The notes beneath the pieces were generated by a model. It made no database searches, was not told where the DNA came from, and saw only the letters and a list, made by a program, of their open reading frames with translations. DNA of 64,000 bases from Trematomus loennbergii. Its lineage: Eukaryota > Chordata > Actinopteri > Perciformes > Nototheniidae. The position numbers and the translations under genes were made by a program. Location: the NCBI GenBank assembly GCA_012861695.1, contig JAAOOA010000386.1:261501-325500 (forward strand), in the 5' to 3' direction. Positions 25,431 through 36,319 of the stretch are shown piece by piece; the stretch's first letter is position 1; every line of letters starts with the position of its first letter.

Positions 25431-25699
25431 GATTGAATGCATTATAATGTAATTACACTGCTGGTTTATTGCAGCTCATACAAAGCCTATTAGAAAATCC
25501 ATAGTTCTGTTGGTCTGTAAATAACTGTGCAATTTATTCTACCTCCTTTAAAGCTGTGGAGCAGTGAGTTCTCTGCAGCCAGAGGTGAGGTGTACAGTGT
25601 GATGGCAGAAGGCAGGAATGACTTCCAGTCTGTAGAGAAGGAGCTCCGCTGTCTGTCCAGCTGCTCCTCACGGTCTGAACCTGAGTGACTTACTCTAAT

Positions 25700-26725
25700 T
25701 CTTTAAGTTTTAGGACCAAGACACTTCACTCAAAGTGCTCCTGTGGGGAGTGCCCTCAGTATTTTGAGTTTATACAAGTCGCTTTGGGTAAAAGTGACAA
25801 GTCATGTAATATAAATATTTGACTGATTATACATGCAAACTTTGAATCAAGTAAGATTATAGTGGACCTCTACTCCCAGCGGAGGAAAAAGCCCTCGGGA
25901 GTATCAAAGACCCCATCAGGATTATAAAGACCCCCATCAGGATTAGAAAGACCCCCATCATGCTCCCAGTACTCCTGCTCCGGCGATCCAGCTGACTCCG
26001 GAGCTGTCCCGTCGGTGTTAGTGGAGCTCGTGAGCCTTCAGCCTCGCAGCGGGGAAACTGGAGCGCAGTTTTATTTGTGTTGGTTTAGTTAGGGTCGGTT
26101 TGGAACTGGGCCATGGTCTTGGTGTGTCAGGGCCTTCATGAATTGATCGTAAATTCCCAAAATAACCAAAAGTGATTCATAGAGAGAGGTTACTTTAAAT
26201 ATCAGCAGACTAAAGCTCCATTCAAATCTTAAAGTCGGTGTAAAGAGGTTTTAAACTGTGTATCTATCGTGTCGGGGATACTTTTCACGTGTGCTTTGTT
26301 TTTACTTATTGCTGCAGAAATGTAGTCTGCTTCAGGTTTATGTATTTAAAATCAATAATATTTCCAGTCTATACTTAATACTTAAAAAAATGCTTTAGGG
26401 ACGTCTCTGGGTAAATCTGTGGATGATTGTCCTGATTAAGACTTTAACATTTGTATTCATTTCCTACTAAGTAGATTTACCTGAATGTGAAATTGCAGTT
26501 ATTAAAACACCAGAAGTTCAGTGCAGATTAAGTAAACATTGTAGATTAACCTGTTATATAAAAATAAATTAGGCACAATTAGTAAAAACAAATAACATTG
26601 TTTATAGCTTAGCATTAGCTGCTTATGCTAACAGACTAAAGGTTTAGATATTGAACGTTTTATTTTCATCAGAAAAAATGAGTGTGGAATATTCTGTATG
26701 TAATAATCTGTTTCCTTGTTCAAAA
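25700..26725. other. Intergenic stretch
   Basis: No gene seen. It contains a short tandem of three catcaggattataaagacccc-type motifs at about 25,910-25,960. At about 26,150-26,330 lies a segment repeated near 62,860-63,015 (aatcttaaagtcggtgtaaa, tgtgtatctatcgtg), downstream of the other V-set gene. This shows that the duplication that made the V-set paralogues extended past the genes. Confidence 0.6.
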
Positions 26726-26757
26726 TGATTAACCCTTAAGAGTCCCTTACAAAAAAA

Positions 26758-27235
26758 CCTTTTTGTTCCTAAGGCCAAAAAATGCCACCTTCACAAAAAC
26801 TGCTATAAAAATATGATATATTCTGATTTCACTTTAAAAGAGTAAATCTTTAAAACTACTCCAGTCTGACATACACATATGAAATATGAATTATATTTTG
26901 GGATTTTAACCCTTTAAATGCCAGTTTGTTGAAAAAACTCCACAGTTCTTTTATTGAAAAAAACAAAACTTGAATAATTTTCAAAAAATACATTTCAAGG
27001 AATATTTGATTATTGTTATTATTAGGTCCCTAGATTGGTCAATGATTGGCAGCGACATTGATTTGAATGCATTGTTATTTTTTTTTTGCAGTGTCAGATT
27101 TAAACAAAAACTCACACTCGTGTTCCTAAGGCCAGAAAATGCCACCTTCACAAAAACTGCCATAAAATTATGATATATTCCTATTTTTTCCCACTTTCAA
27201 AGAGTCAGTCTTTTAAAGCTACTCCAGCCTGACTA
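26758..27235. repeat. Direct repeat pair at 26,758-26,880 and 27,114-27,235
   Basis: Both copies contain gttcctaaggcca, aaaatgccaccttcacaaaa and a shared stretch ending in tactccag followed by ctgac; they are about 355 bp apart. Next to the left copy, ttaacccttaagagtccctt (26,730) resembles a piggyBac terminus with its TTAA target. The repeats could be subterminal repeats of the piggyBac remnant that follows. Confidence 0.6.
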
Positions 27236-27274
27236 AAATGAATAATACAAGATCATATTGAACCAGAAAAACAT

Positions 27275-28440
27275 TTATTTTACAAAGATGAACATTGAAT
27301 GAACACTGTGTGTCTGGCTGTGAGAGTCCAGCTCAGGTCGAGCAGGGGCTGCAAGTGGACAGACTGTGGTCCTTGCATGTGAAGGTGCTGCAAACTCTTC
27401 TGTCCATGCAAAAGTGGCACTGCCTCCTGCTCTTCCGTTCCCTGATGAGAGAGGGGCCTGCAGCAGCACCCTGCAGATCTGACACCATTGTTGCAGCGGC
27501 TGATGAGCGGGGAAGGCGCCCTCTCTTCTTGATGTGTGTGGGTCACCAGCATTTCTCCCACCTCTTCAATGAAGAGCCTCCTCCTGTACGGTCTCTACTG
27601 CTGCCAGGATGGCTCGATTGATGTCCACAGGACGTAGGCGTTGTCATGGGAAATGTCAACCAGGTTGTGGAAGAGGGCAAGTGGCCAGCGATTTGTTCTC
27701 CTCAGGCTTGTTTCGGCGAATTGTGCCAACCAGGGCCAGTTCTCTCCTGAGCAGCTCCTCAACCAGGGCGAAGGACGTGAACACATTGTCACAGGTAATG
27801 ATGTGTCCCTGGAGCCCCTCTGTCATCTCCAGGACCACCCTCACCCCCTGGTTGACTTCAGGACGACTGCCAGCTGCTTAGCCTGTATACACCTGCAGTC
27901 TCCAGGCGTAGGATGATTTTACATCACAGTTTGCCCAAATCTTTATACCGTATTTGGCCGGCTTTTTTGGCATGTACTGTTTGAAGCGGCACCTGCCTCT
28001 GAATGGGACGAGCTGTTCATCCACGCAGACATCGCTGTTTGGGCTGAACAGCATCGGCAGGCGGTGCGTCCACATATCCCAGACTTTGCGGAAGGCAGCC
28101 AGCTTGTCATCACGGCGCCGCGGTCAGGATAGCTTGTCGTCGAACCGCAGTGTTCGGCTGATTTGGTGAAACCTCTTGTGGGACATCGTGGCTCGGAAAA
28201 AGCTCCGTCCCAATTTCTCACTCCAGAGGCTGAGGGTCGATTCATTTTTTGACCTGTAAACACCGGCCAAAATGAGCAGCCCCACGTAAACCTGCAGTTC
28301 CTCTGTGTCCATATCTCGCCACTCTGCAATTGACCGTCTCCCATGCAGGTTTGTCATGCCCACAATATGCTGCAGGATGTCATCCGTCAGCAGCAGTGCA
28401 AAGCTGGATGCCGGGTCACTGATTCGGGCGACAGCATAGT
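27275..28440 (-). pseudogene. piggyBac-type transposase, decayed
   Basis: Read on the minus strand from about 28,440 downward, frames contain ELQVYVGLLILAGVYRSKNE, then VDEQLVPFRGRCRFKQYMPK and KPAKYGIKIWANCDVKSSYA, then HIITCDNVFTSFALVEELL and LVGTIRRNKPE. These are the DDE_Tnp_1_7 core blocks of PGBD4-like transposases, and the first two catalytic Asp (in VDEQ and TCDN) are retained. The third Asp was not found. The C-terminus retains a Cys-rich finger (CHFCMDRRVC) in another frame. At least three frame changes and stops show it is dead. Intact proteins of this family are about 550-600 residues and cut and paste at TTAA; two TTAA-flanked MITEs lie at 29.4 and 60.2 kb. Confidence 0.85.
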
Positions 28441-28529
28441 GTGTTGGTCCCGGCCATATAGTAATTGGTTTGAGGAAAAGTTTAGTTTTTCATCCAGCAG
28501 AGGGCGGTAATGCAGCTCTTTGGATTCAT

Positions 28530-28600
28530 CTGTACTTGCCTCTGTACTTGTGTACCTTGTACTTTTACATCAGTAAAGTATCTTACTTCTTCCACCATGA
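28530..28600 (-). mobile_element. MITE terminal fragment
   Basis: The reverse complement starts catggtggaagaagtaagat and continues with tttactgatgtaaaagtac, one end of the common fish GTGGTGGAAGAAGTA MITE. The other end is absent. Confidence 0.4.
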
Positions 28601-28687
28601 TTTGATATACACAATATAAACTGCACACAGTGTGTGTGTCTGCCGTGTGTGTCCTCTGTTATCAGGTGTGTTTCTGTTCTTGGTTAG

Positions 28688-28896
28688 CCGCGACCAAACC
28701 AGAACAAATGGAGCTGTTTGTCAGCGAAGTGAAACCCACAGAACCACAGCAGCAGAACACCTTTACTCTCTGCTCGAGTCTCAAGAGTCACTATATAGTC
28801 ACTAGTAACACAGAGAATAGAAATGTCCAGAGGAGTCCTTCTTCAGGTTTACTTGAGACGAGTACAGGACGTCCGGCTCGGGACGATCTCTGCTAA
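28688..28896 (+). pseudogene. Candidate receptor tail exon, plus strand
   Basis: Acceptor-like tttctgttcttggttag is followed, in phase 1, by AATKPEQMELFVSEVKPTEP and a 70-codon open frame. SEVKPTEP resembles the end of ITIM tails (YSEVKP) in fish Fc-receptor-like and related receptors, but the Tyr is replaced. It runs opposite to the Fc-receptor-like gene nearby, so it would belong to another broken, inverted copy. Recognition is weak: only the short motif and the phase support it. Confidence 0.3.
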
Positions 28897-29361
28897 AAAC
28901 AGGACAAACTTTATTAAATATACATGCAAACAGGAAGTCACTGCTTTAATAACATAATATATTTATATCTGAACTGTGTGTGCAGAGCTAAACTAACTTA
29001 CCTGATTTCATCCATAAGAGTTATTCAATTTAAGGTATTATTTTGTGAAATAACTAAATTAATTTTTTAGGTTATTTAAAGACAAAACAGCTTTGTCTTT
29101 ATTTAATAATAATTTAGTAATAAATTGTTAATCATTTTAAATCCCAGTATTTTGAATGTTTTTTTGGATCATTTTTCGTATCTATAGTTTTATTATCGGT
29201 TTTAATTTATGGCTTTTAGTTTATTTTTATATTATGTGTATTAAAAGTTTTTAGTTTTTAAGTAACACTCTTTTTGTTAATATCACACAGTATATGCATT
29301 TAAGGTATTATTTTGTGAAATAACAAATAACAAAAAAAGTAAGGTTATTTAAAGGGTTTAA

Positions 29362-29740
29362 AGGTGGGGTAGGTACGTTTGGAGAAACCGGCTCGAGTGC
29401 GCTAGAATTTGAAAATACACAGCCGGAAAAATCTGCCACTTCCTTACAGAGCCCCTCCTCCAACACACACGAACGCGCACATGACCAATGAGGGCACGAG
29501 ATAAGTTTGTGCACAGATGGAAGGCTGACAGGCAGGTAGGCCATCCAGTTATTTTAGCCGGGCCGGCTCAGATGATTGGTCGTGCTTTTTACAGTACTAC
29601 AGCTTCCACAGATGATATTTTTTATGGATTTTTGTCAAAGCACTTCAGATATTCATTGCTATCAGGATGTTAAGAGCATTCCATGGAATATAACAAAAAG
29701 TGTATCTCGAGCCGGTTTCTCAAACTTACCTACCCTACCT
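29362..29740. mobile_element. TTAA-flanked MITE, copy 1 (piggyBac-like)
   Basis: Ends are aggtggggtaggtacgtttg and (reverse complement) aggtagggtaggtaagtttg, directly flanked by TTAA at 29,358-29,361 and 29,741-29,744. It is 379 bp with no coding. The interior is shared with 60,167-60,547 in the opposite orientation. TTAA target duplication is the hallmark of piggyBac-group transposition. Confidence 0.8.
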
Positions 29741-30133
29741 TTAAGTAAAAAATTAAATATATATTTTTTAATGTTTGTAAAACTTTAATTTGTATAAAAA
29801 AGCTTTGTCTTTATTTAATAATAATTAAGTAATAAATTGTTAGTCATTTTAAATCCCAGTATTTAAAAACAAAATGTAATTGTTTTGATCATTTTTTGTA
29901 TTTATAGTTTTATAATCGGTTTTAATTCATGGCTTTTAGTTATTTTATATTATGTGTATTCAAAGTTTTAGTTTGTACGTAACACTCTTTTTGTTAATAT
30001 CACACAGTATATGTATTTAAAGGAATATTTTAGGAATTGCTCTTTCTTTCTTGTGAGTGTTCAGTGGACATTGTTAGCTTAGCTTAGCATAGTGAATGAA
30101 AGCAGAGGGAACAGTTAGCATCGGTTGGTGTAC

Positions 30134-30223
30134 CTCTCCTCCTGTTTGTGTTGATCACGATCTCTCCGTAACAGACGTCTCTCTTCGTCTTCACTTCAGA
30201 GTAAACTGCAGCTGGATCGCTCT
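30134..30223 (-). CDS. Cytoplasmic ITIM-type exon B' of Fc-receptor-like gene
   Basis: Minus-strand exon between acceptor tttcaccgtgcag and donor GAGAG|GTACAC, 90 nt, entered and left in phase 1. It encodes SDPAAVYSEVKTKRDVCYGE then IVINTNRRR. VCYGEI fits the ITIM consensus (V/I/L/S-x-Y-x-x-I/L/V), and AVYSEV is ITIM-like. Such tails recruit SHP phosphatases in inhibitory receptors. It is near-identical to exon B at 33,240-33,327 because the cassette was duplicated. It joins in phase with exon A' (31,281-31,376). Confidence 0.65.
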
Positions 30224-31280
30224 CTGCACGGTGAAACATCATCAGAGTTACATGGATATAATGCATGGGATATAACAATAATAACGCTGTTGTGGTATAA
30301 CTGTTCATGTTGCATGAGAACGATGAAAGGTTTTCTTCTGAAACAGGAAGACGGACGACCACAGAGCTGCCCGCCCAAACGTCACGATGAGATCACTTCT
30401 CTGGAAATGAACCTGCTGTGGTTTTACAAGCATAGTGGAAAAAAACTACAAACTGACCCACGAGACGGAGGGTGAAAAGAGCGGGAATGAGAGATCCAAC
30501 AAGTGTTTCAACTTTGTGCAGAAACACACACTCACATGTCTCCATGCTTTAATGTTCAAAAAGCTCTTTATTTGTCTCATACTGTCTGTGCTGCAGCACC
30601 TCTTTTCACCCTCTGTCTGAAACCAGAGCCCAGTCTGCTCTGATTGGTTAGCTGGTCGGCTCTGTTGTGATGAGCGTACAATGTGTTGCAGCTTGAAAAG
30701 GGGGCTGAAACTAATCAATATTTATTAATCACATTTTCTTTTTCGAATAGTCGTTTAAAATGTCCAAAAGAAAATAGGTTTAACAACTGCGATGGAAACT
30801 TAACAACCACAGCTGCTAGATCTTTATAAAGAAATGTTGACATGTCTGTACGTCACAGAAACAACACATATGTGCATACATGTGCACATTTAAATATATA
30901 TTTATTGTAATCAGAGTCTTCATTTGCACATTTACAATTGTTTTCATATTATTTATTTGCACAGTCCTGCAGTGCAGCGTGTGCAGGTCAACACTTCTGA
31001 AGTGTTTTCCATCAGCTGCTAGCTTGTGTTAACCATAAGGTACAAAACACACATTCTCACACAGCACACACTATCATCCACTAAAATAGACCCACCACAG
31101 TCTGAAACCTTGGGACCAGTAAACATTGATATTTTTTACATTTGATCCCTTCTAATATATTTTCATTTAACAGAAAATGCTCTTTTCTAAATTGTCCTCA
31201 TAAGTTCTTAATTTCCGGATGGTCCTCACACGGATATAAGAACAAGAACTCACACACTGTCCCTGAGAACCAATCATTAC

Positions 31281-31376
31281 CTCGGCCCCGTCGGCCCTGT
31301 TTCATTGGCTTCTTCCGGCTTTGAGATGTTTTGACATCGCTGTATGTGACGTCTTCTCCCATTTTCACTTCAGCAG
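31281..31376 (-). CDS. Cytoplasmic ITIM exon A' of Fc-receptor-like gene
   Basis: Minus-strand exon after a cag acceptor, ending at donor CCGAG|GTAATG, 96 nt. It encodes AAEVKMGEDVTYSDVKTSQS then RKKPMKQGRRGR; VTYSDV is a canonical ITIM core. It enters in phase 1 and leaves in phase 1, compatible with exon B' downstream. Its duplicate, exon A at 35,071-35,156, is 10 nt shorter. Confidence 0.65.
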
Positions 31377-31711
31377 CTGAAATAAACATGTCACTTGATT
31401 AATATCGACTTTTAGGACAATGTGAAAGAAACACTTCAAAGTCTAAAATGTTAAACTTAAACTGCAGTAAAAAATCATGTGAAACGATCAAAAGCTCACT
31501 AATTGGATGAAAATATTGGGCGTCGAGGTGAGATTACAGAAATCTAATTCATAAATATACTCATGATTGTGTATTGCAGGAAACTTGTTTTTAGGGTTGA
31601 AAAGTTCAACTAGCTAAATCTTCATCTATTTGCATATCTTTGTGCCGGTGCATTAATCAAAACATGGAATAGGGGAACAAATGTAATTAAATTGGGATTC
31701 AATTAATTAAG

Positions 31712-32670
31712 GTCGCATTCACACCAGCCTTGTATAGTTTACCCCCTCTGTGCGGTTCGTTTGGGTTTATGTGAACGCAGTCCGAGACCTCTGAAGTGAA
31801 CTAAACAACTGGACTCTGGTCCGCCTAAAATAGGTGGTCTCGGACCGCTTGCAAGTGAACTCTGGAGCGGTTCATCGCTGGTGTGAACGCAGTCCGCAAC
31901 AAAACATAGGAAGCGTAGTATTTACGAGTCACAAGAACGCGGATGTCTTCAAAAGTCTTTAGCGAAAGAGTCTTTCAAGACATCCGCGGTTGTTTAGTTA
32001 AAGAGTGAAGCAGAATGAAGTGTTGAACAGTGTCGTGTAAAGTAAAAATGCTCCTCAACTACATAAAAGTCAGAGCCACCTGTCGTCGGTGAAACCTCCT
32101 CCTTACTGCAGAACGTCTCTCATTATATGTGTTATAATGTTTAACGGACGTTCTCTGATTATATATAATAAATAATAATTCATTTATTTTATATAGGCGC
32201 CGTTCAAGGCTCTCAAGGTCGCCGTACAAACACATCAAAAACAAGATACACAATACATAACACCAGCATAAGAAACATAAACAAGACAATGCAGTATATC
32301 AATCAATCAAATCAATAAAACAGAGGATGTGTGATGGATAATGATCAGGGTGGATATGCGAGTGTGAAGAGATGTGTTTTGAGACGTGATTTGAAAATGG
32401 GGAGAGAGTCAGTGTTGCGGAGGTCAGGTGGGAGAGAGTTCCATAATCATATGCGCGGATCGCTAGAGTCTGTTGATCTCCAGATTAACAGCAGTATGAA
32501 AATAACCTGCCGATGCTCCATGGTGGAGGCTAAGGTAGAAATTGCCAGGATTGCGTTTTTACCCCCTTAATGTCTGACCAATGGTTGAACAGCATTTCCG
32601 TGCACATGACTTGTGTTTAAAGTTTATAGTCCGTTTGAGTTTTGCCCGTGTGAACGAGAACCGAACCTTC
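31712..32670. mobile_element. Harbinger-like non-autonomous element with nested LINE tail
   Basis: Begins ggtcgcattcacaccagcct, with gtgtgaacgcagtccg motifs inside, and closes with cccgtgtgaacgagaaccga. GCGTTCACACC-type termini are found on many fish PIF/Harbinger elements, including the one at 49.4-55.8 kb. It has no coding of its own. A LINE-type 3' segment (32,186-32,575) is inserted inside. It lies between the two cytoplasmic-exon cassettes. Confidence 0.5.
32186..32575 (-). mobile_element. LINE/SINE 3' segment
   Basis: On the minus strand it ends ccttgaacggcgcctatata then aaataaatgaat, the typical 3' terminus shared by fish L2-group LINEs and their SINE partners. The segment also contains ttgaaaatggggagagagtc then agtgttgcggaggtcaggtg (plus strand), a frequent fish repeat. 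No reverse-transcriptase motif is visible. Confidence 0.5.
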
Positions 32671-33239
32671 TGAAAAATGAAAATTTTTTCACCATATTTC
32701 ATTCTGATTAATGCACCGGCAATGTTAGCTTAGCTTAGCATAGTGAATGAAAGCAGGAAGTCCTGCTTTAATAACATAATCATATTTATATCTGCACTGT
32801 GTGTGCAGAGCTGAGCTAACTAAACTGATTTAATCTATCATATTTATTCAATTTAAGGTATTATTTTGTGAAATAACAAAATTACTTTTTTTTAGGTTAT
32901 TTAAAGGCTTTAAGTAAAAAAATGTAAATATGTTTTTTTTTTAAATGTTTGTAAAACTTTAATTTCTATAAAAAAGCTTTGTCTTTTGATCATTTTTTGT
33001 ATTTATAGTTTTATTATCGGTTCTAATTTATGGCTTTTAGTTAATTGTTATATTGTGTGTATTCAAAGTTTAATTTGTATGTAAACTCTTTTGTTAATAT
33101 CACCCAGTATATGTATTTAAAGGAATATTTTAGGAATTACTCTTTTGCTCTTTCTTATTTGAGTGTTCAGTGGACATTGTTAGCTTAGCTTAGCATAGTG
33201 AATGAAAGCAGAGGGAACAGTTAGCATCTGTTGGTGTAC

Positions 33240-33327
33240 CTCTTCCTGTTTGTGTTGATCGTGATCTCTCCGTAACAGACGTCTCTCTTCGTCTTCACTT
33301 CAGAGTAAACTGCAGCTGGACCGCTCT
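33240..33327 (-). CDS. Cytoplasmic ITIM-type exon B (duplicate of B')
   Basis: 88 nt between acceptor tttcaccgtgcag and donor AAGAG|GTACAC. It encodes SGPAAVYSEVKTKRDVCYGE then ITINTN and retains both tyrosine motifs. It needs a phase-1 upstream exon, but exon A (35,071-35,156) leaves in phase 0, so A to B splicing would reach a stop within about ten codons. Exon B is therefore usable only if A is skipped or altered, or the gene is already dead. Confidence 0.6.
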
Positions 33328-33599
33328 CTGCACGGTGAAACACATCATCAGAGTTACATGGATATTATACATGGGATATAACAATAATAAAGCTGCTATG
33401 GATTAACTGGTCCTGTAGCATGAGAACAATGAAAGGTGTTTATCTGAAACAGGAAGGTGGTCGACCACAGAGCTGCCCGCCTCGATCAAAATACATTTCG
33501 CGTGGGCTGAAAAAACCCAAACGTCTCTATGAGATGAACACTTCTCTGGAAATGAACCTGCTGTGGTTTTAAGCAGAGTGTACTGACCAACTTTATTAA

Positions 33600-35060
33600 A
33601 TGTATTTATTAATTTGAGATGGAGAGAAGTACTACTGGCTTAGTTGAATATTCGATTCTGATTGGTCAAACTGGACATTTCAGAGGTTGTTAATACTCAA
33701 TAACACCGTTGTTAAGCAAAATACAGACTGTTTCTATGGAGGATCAAAGGAGAGAAGAAAAGTAGATATAGAATATATCCAGAATCAACAGGAATACAGT
33801 GTCGGCATCGATGCTTCTCCACTGATAAGGAGGCAATGTAAACTTTAATATCTTTCTTATTCAGCCAGTGTTTGTGGGTTTTTAAATCAACACATCAAAA
33901 CAACTTTACGTAAAAAAACTCAACAGATTTTTACTTTATCCCAATTTAAAAAGAATAAAATCAGCATATATGGTTAGTATTTACCCTTTACCATTGTTAG
34001 ATCATATTTATGAATAAAAGTGCTAAGGATCCATTATAATGAAGATATGACTGCAATACACAGGGTCACTTTTGAATAAATTTGTATTTCTTATAGCTTT
34101 ATTAGACTTTTTAAAAGGGCCGATTTCCATTGGACTTTACTTCAGGAACATAGTGAGATCACTTTGGAACACTCGTGCTCCTATTGGCTAGCCAGCGCTG
34201 ATAGGCTAAGGGGCGGGACATCTCTAAGCTGTTCACCAACCACAACAGAGCCGGCCAGCTAACCAATCAGAGCAGACTGGGCTCTGGTTTCAGACAGAGG
34301 GTGAAAAGAGGTGCTGCAGCACAGGCAGTATGAGAACAATAAAGAGCTTTTTGAACATTAAAGCATGGAGACATGTGAGTGTGTGTTTCTGCACAAAGTT
34401 GAAACGTTGTTGAAACACTTTGAGCACCGAAACCTGCCGGCCCTTTTCTGTTTACCCTCCGTCTCGTGGGAACAACTATTTTTTTAAGAGCGATGTGAAA
34501 AATTGTTTTTATTCACACTTTTGCTTCTTGGAAAGCTGAAAATAGCTTTCACAACTGCGATGGAAACTTAGCAACCACAGCTGCTAGATTTTATCAAGAA
34601 ATTTCCAAATGTTGACCAAAATTAACACACATCACGTCACACAAACAATACATATGTGCATGCATGTGCAATTATAATGATATATTGTATCAAATCAGAG
34701 TTAATTATACATTTATAATTGTTTTCATATTATTTCTTTGTGTTATTAACAGTCCTGCATGCAGTGTGTGCAGGTCAACACTTCTGAAGTGTTTTCCATC
34801 AGCTGCTGGTGTGTGTTAACCACAAGGTACACCACACACGTTCTCACACAGCACACACTATCATCCACTAAAATATACCTTACTACAGTCTGAAACCTTG
34901 GGGACCAGTCAAAATTCATTTTATAGATTGTATTCCCTTCTAAATATATTTATTTAGGAGAAAATTGTCTTTTCTAAATTGTCCCCAAAATTTCTAAAAT
35001 TCTGAATGGTCCTCACATGGATATATGAACAAGAACACACACACACCAGTCCCTGTGAAC
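33600..35060. other. Intron between exons A and B
   Basis: No gene seen. At about 34,255-34,470 lies a segment that is inverted relative to its counterpart at 30,466-30,665 in the other cassette (caatcagagcagactgggct here, agcccagtctgctctgattg there). The remaining sequence runs parallel to the A'-B' interval and shares, for example, cagtgtgtgcaggtcaacac with it. Confidence 0.6.
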
Positions 35061-35070
35061 CAATCATTAC

Positions 35071-35156
35071 CTCTGCTCTGGTTGATTGGCTTGTTCCGGC
35101 TTTGGGATATTTGACATGGCTGTATGTGACGTCTTCTCCCTTTTCCACTTCAGCAG
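35071..35156 (-). CDS. Cytoplasmic ITIM exon A of Fc-receptor-like gene
   Basis: Minus-strand exon after acceptor gtgtttattttcag, ending at donor GCAGAG|GTAATG, 86 nt. It encodes AAEVEKGEDVTYSHVKYPKA then GTSQSTRAE; VTYSHV is an ITIM core. Because it is 10 nt shorter than A', it exits in phase 0 rather than phase 1. Upstream it is preceded by the transmembrane exon at 35,600-35,784. Confidence 0.65.
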
Positions 35157-35599
35157 CTGAAAATAAACACAAAGACACATAAATGTCCCTCGAATTATTA
35201 CTGATTCTTAACAGGATGTGAAACGTAGCATTTTAAAATCTACAATTTCAAACTCAAACTGCAGTAAAATATCATGTGAAATGATCAAAAGCTCACTGAT
35301 TGGATGAATGAATGGGCATCTAGTTGACAGAAATGTAATTAGTTAATATGCTTAGGCTTTTGTATTGCAGGAAAGTCGTTATCAGCAGTCTCTTTGTGAA
35401 TTAAGGTAAAGTATATATTCAGTGTTTTGCATTATTTTAAACCTATAAAAAAATAAAAAGGCATTCTCTTAATAGAAAATATATTTTGTAGAATTGCGTG
35501 AGTTGAGTGTATACAAACCTCCCTAGTGAATGTGGTTCTTAAATGTGAGCTGCAGCACAATTTTTTTTGTTTGATGTTGTTTTGTTGTTTGTGTCTAAC

Positions 35600-35784
35600 C
35601 TTCAGGTTTCCTTCGGATGCATCGTCGCACCAGAACCACCAGCAGAACCAGCAGAACCAGAACACAGAGGGATGCAGCAACAGGAAGCAACCAGGAGGAA
35701 GTGGGAGTGGGAGGGGAAGTTGAAGTGGAAGTGGTCGAAACAGAGCTGGAGGAGGAGGAGGTCTTGTAGTGGTGGTGGGTTTCT
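35600..35784 (-). CDS. Stalk and transmembrane exon of Fc-receptor-like gene
   Basis: Minus-strand exon after acceptor ttttcctttttag, ending at donor CTGAAG|GTTAGA. It encodes a Ser/Thr/Pro-rich stalk (ETHHHYKTSSSSSSVSTTST) followed by a clear membrane helix (WLLPVAASLCVLVLLVLLVV) and a basic stop-transfer stretch (LVRRCIRRKPEG). The upstream Ig exon leaves in phase 1. Entering this exon in that phase puts the helix out of frame, while the helix frame needs a different phase. That mismatch is one of several signs that the gene is disabled. Confidence 0.7.
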
Positions 35785-36077
35785 CTAAAAAGGAAAAACA
35801 AATAATAAAAAGAACACAAATAAACATTTCACCGTCCATCTTGATTTGTTTAGTATTTGTGTTTCAGGTTGAAAAATATGGAAAGTAATTCCTAATATTA
35901 GGCTTTACAGGGTGGAGCAGGAATAAGTCCCAACACTATTAAGATTATTTTATTGCAGATTATTTTCTGCAATCATCCAAAATCCAATGGAGAAATCCAA
36001 TTGGATTTTTTCTGGAGGGAACCAGGAACATGCTACAGAAATACAATGAGTCCTGAAACCAAAGGAAAGCTCCTCAC

Positions 36078-36319
36078 CTGAGACAGACAGCCGGCTCTCT
36101 GGAGACTCTCTTTATTCTGGACTCTACACTTGTAGAGGCCTTCATCAGACCTGGAGACATTGAGGAGGGTCATGTGACCATCAGACTCATTCCTGATGAG
36201 GACGCCATCTTTGTAGAAATCAGCAGGGGGGGGGTCGGCCATCTTTGTTCTACAGATCAGAGTGACGTTATCTCCCTCCATCACAGGGAGGACAGGACTC
36301 TGCAGGATCACTGATCCAC
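36078..36319 (-). pseudogene. Second Ig domain exon (D2) of Fc-receptor-like gene
   Basis: Minus-strand exon, entered in phase 1 after acceptor ctgtctctgtgttcag. It encodes [60 protein letters not shown] and GLYKCRV, a C2-type Ig domain with its two Cys (LIC, YKC) and potential N-glycosylation sites. This matches D2 of fish Fc-receptor-like proteins. Near the end the expected strand ([10 protein letters not shown]) is present only in another frame, so there is a frame change after about AATAAAGAG. The donor is CTCAG|GTGAGG. The exon abuts a 21-copy array made of its own acceptor. Confidence 0.75.

Noticed and set aside
35432..35839. 135-codon minus-strand frame with a Pro-rich stretch
   Set aside because: It is the wrong frame over the stalk/transmembrane exon; the alternative frame gives a clean Ser/Thr stalk, membrane helix and basic anchor.
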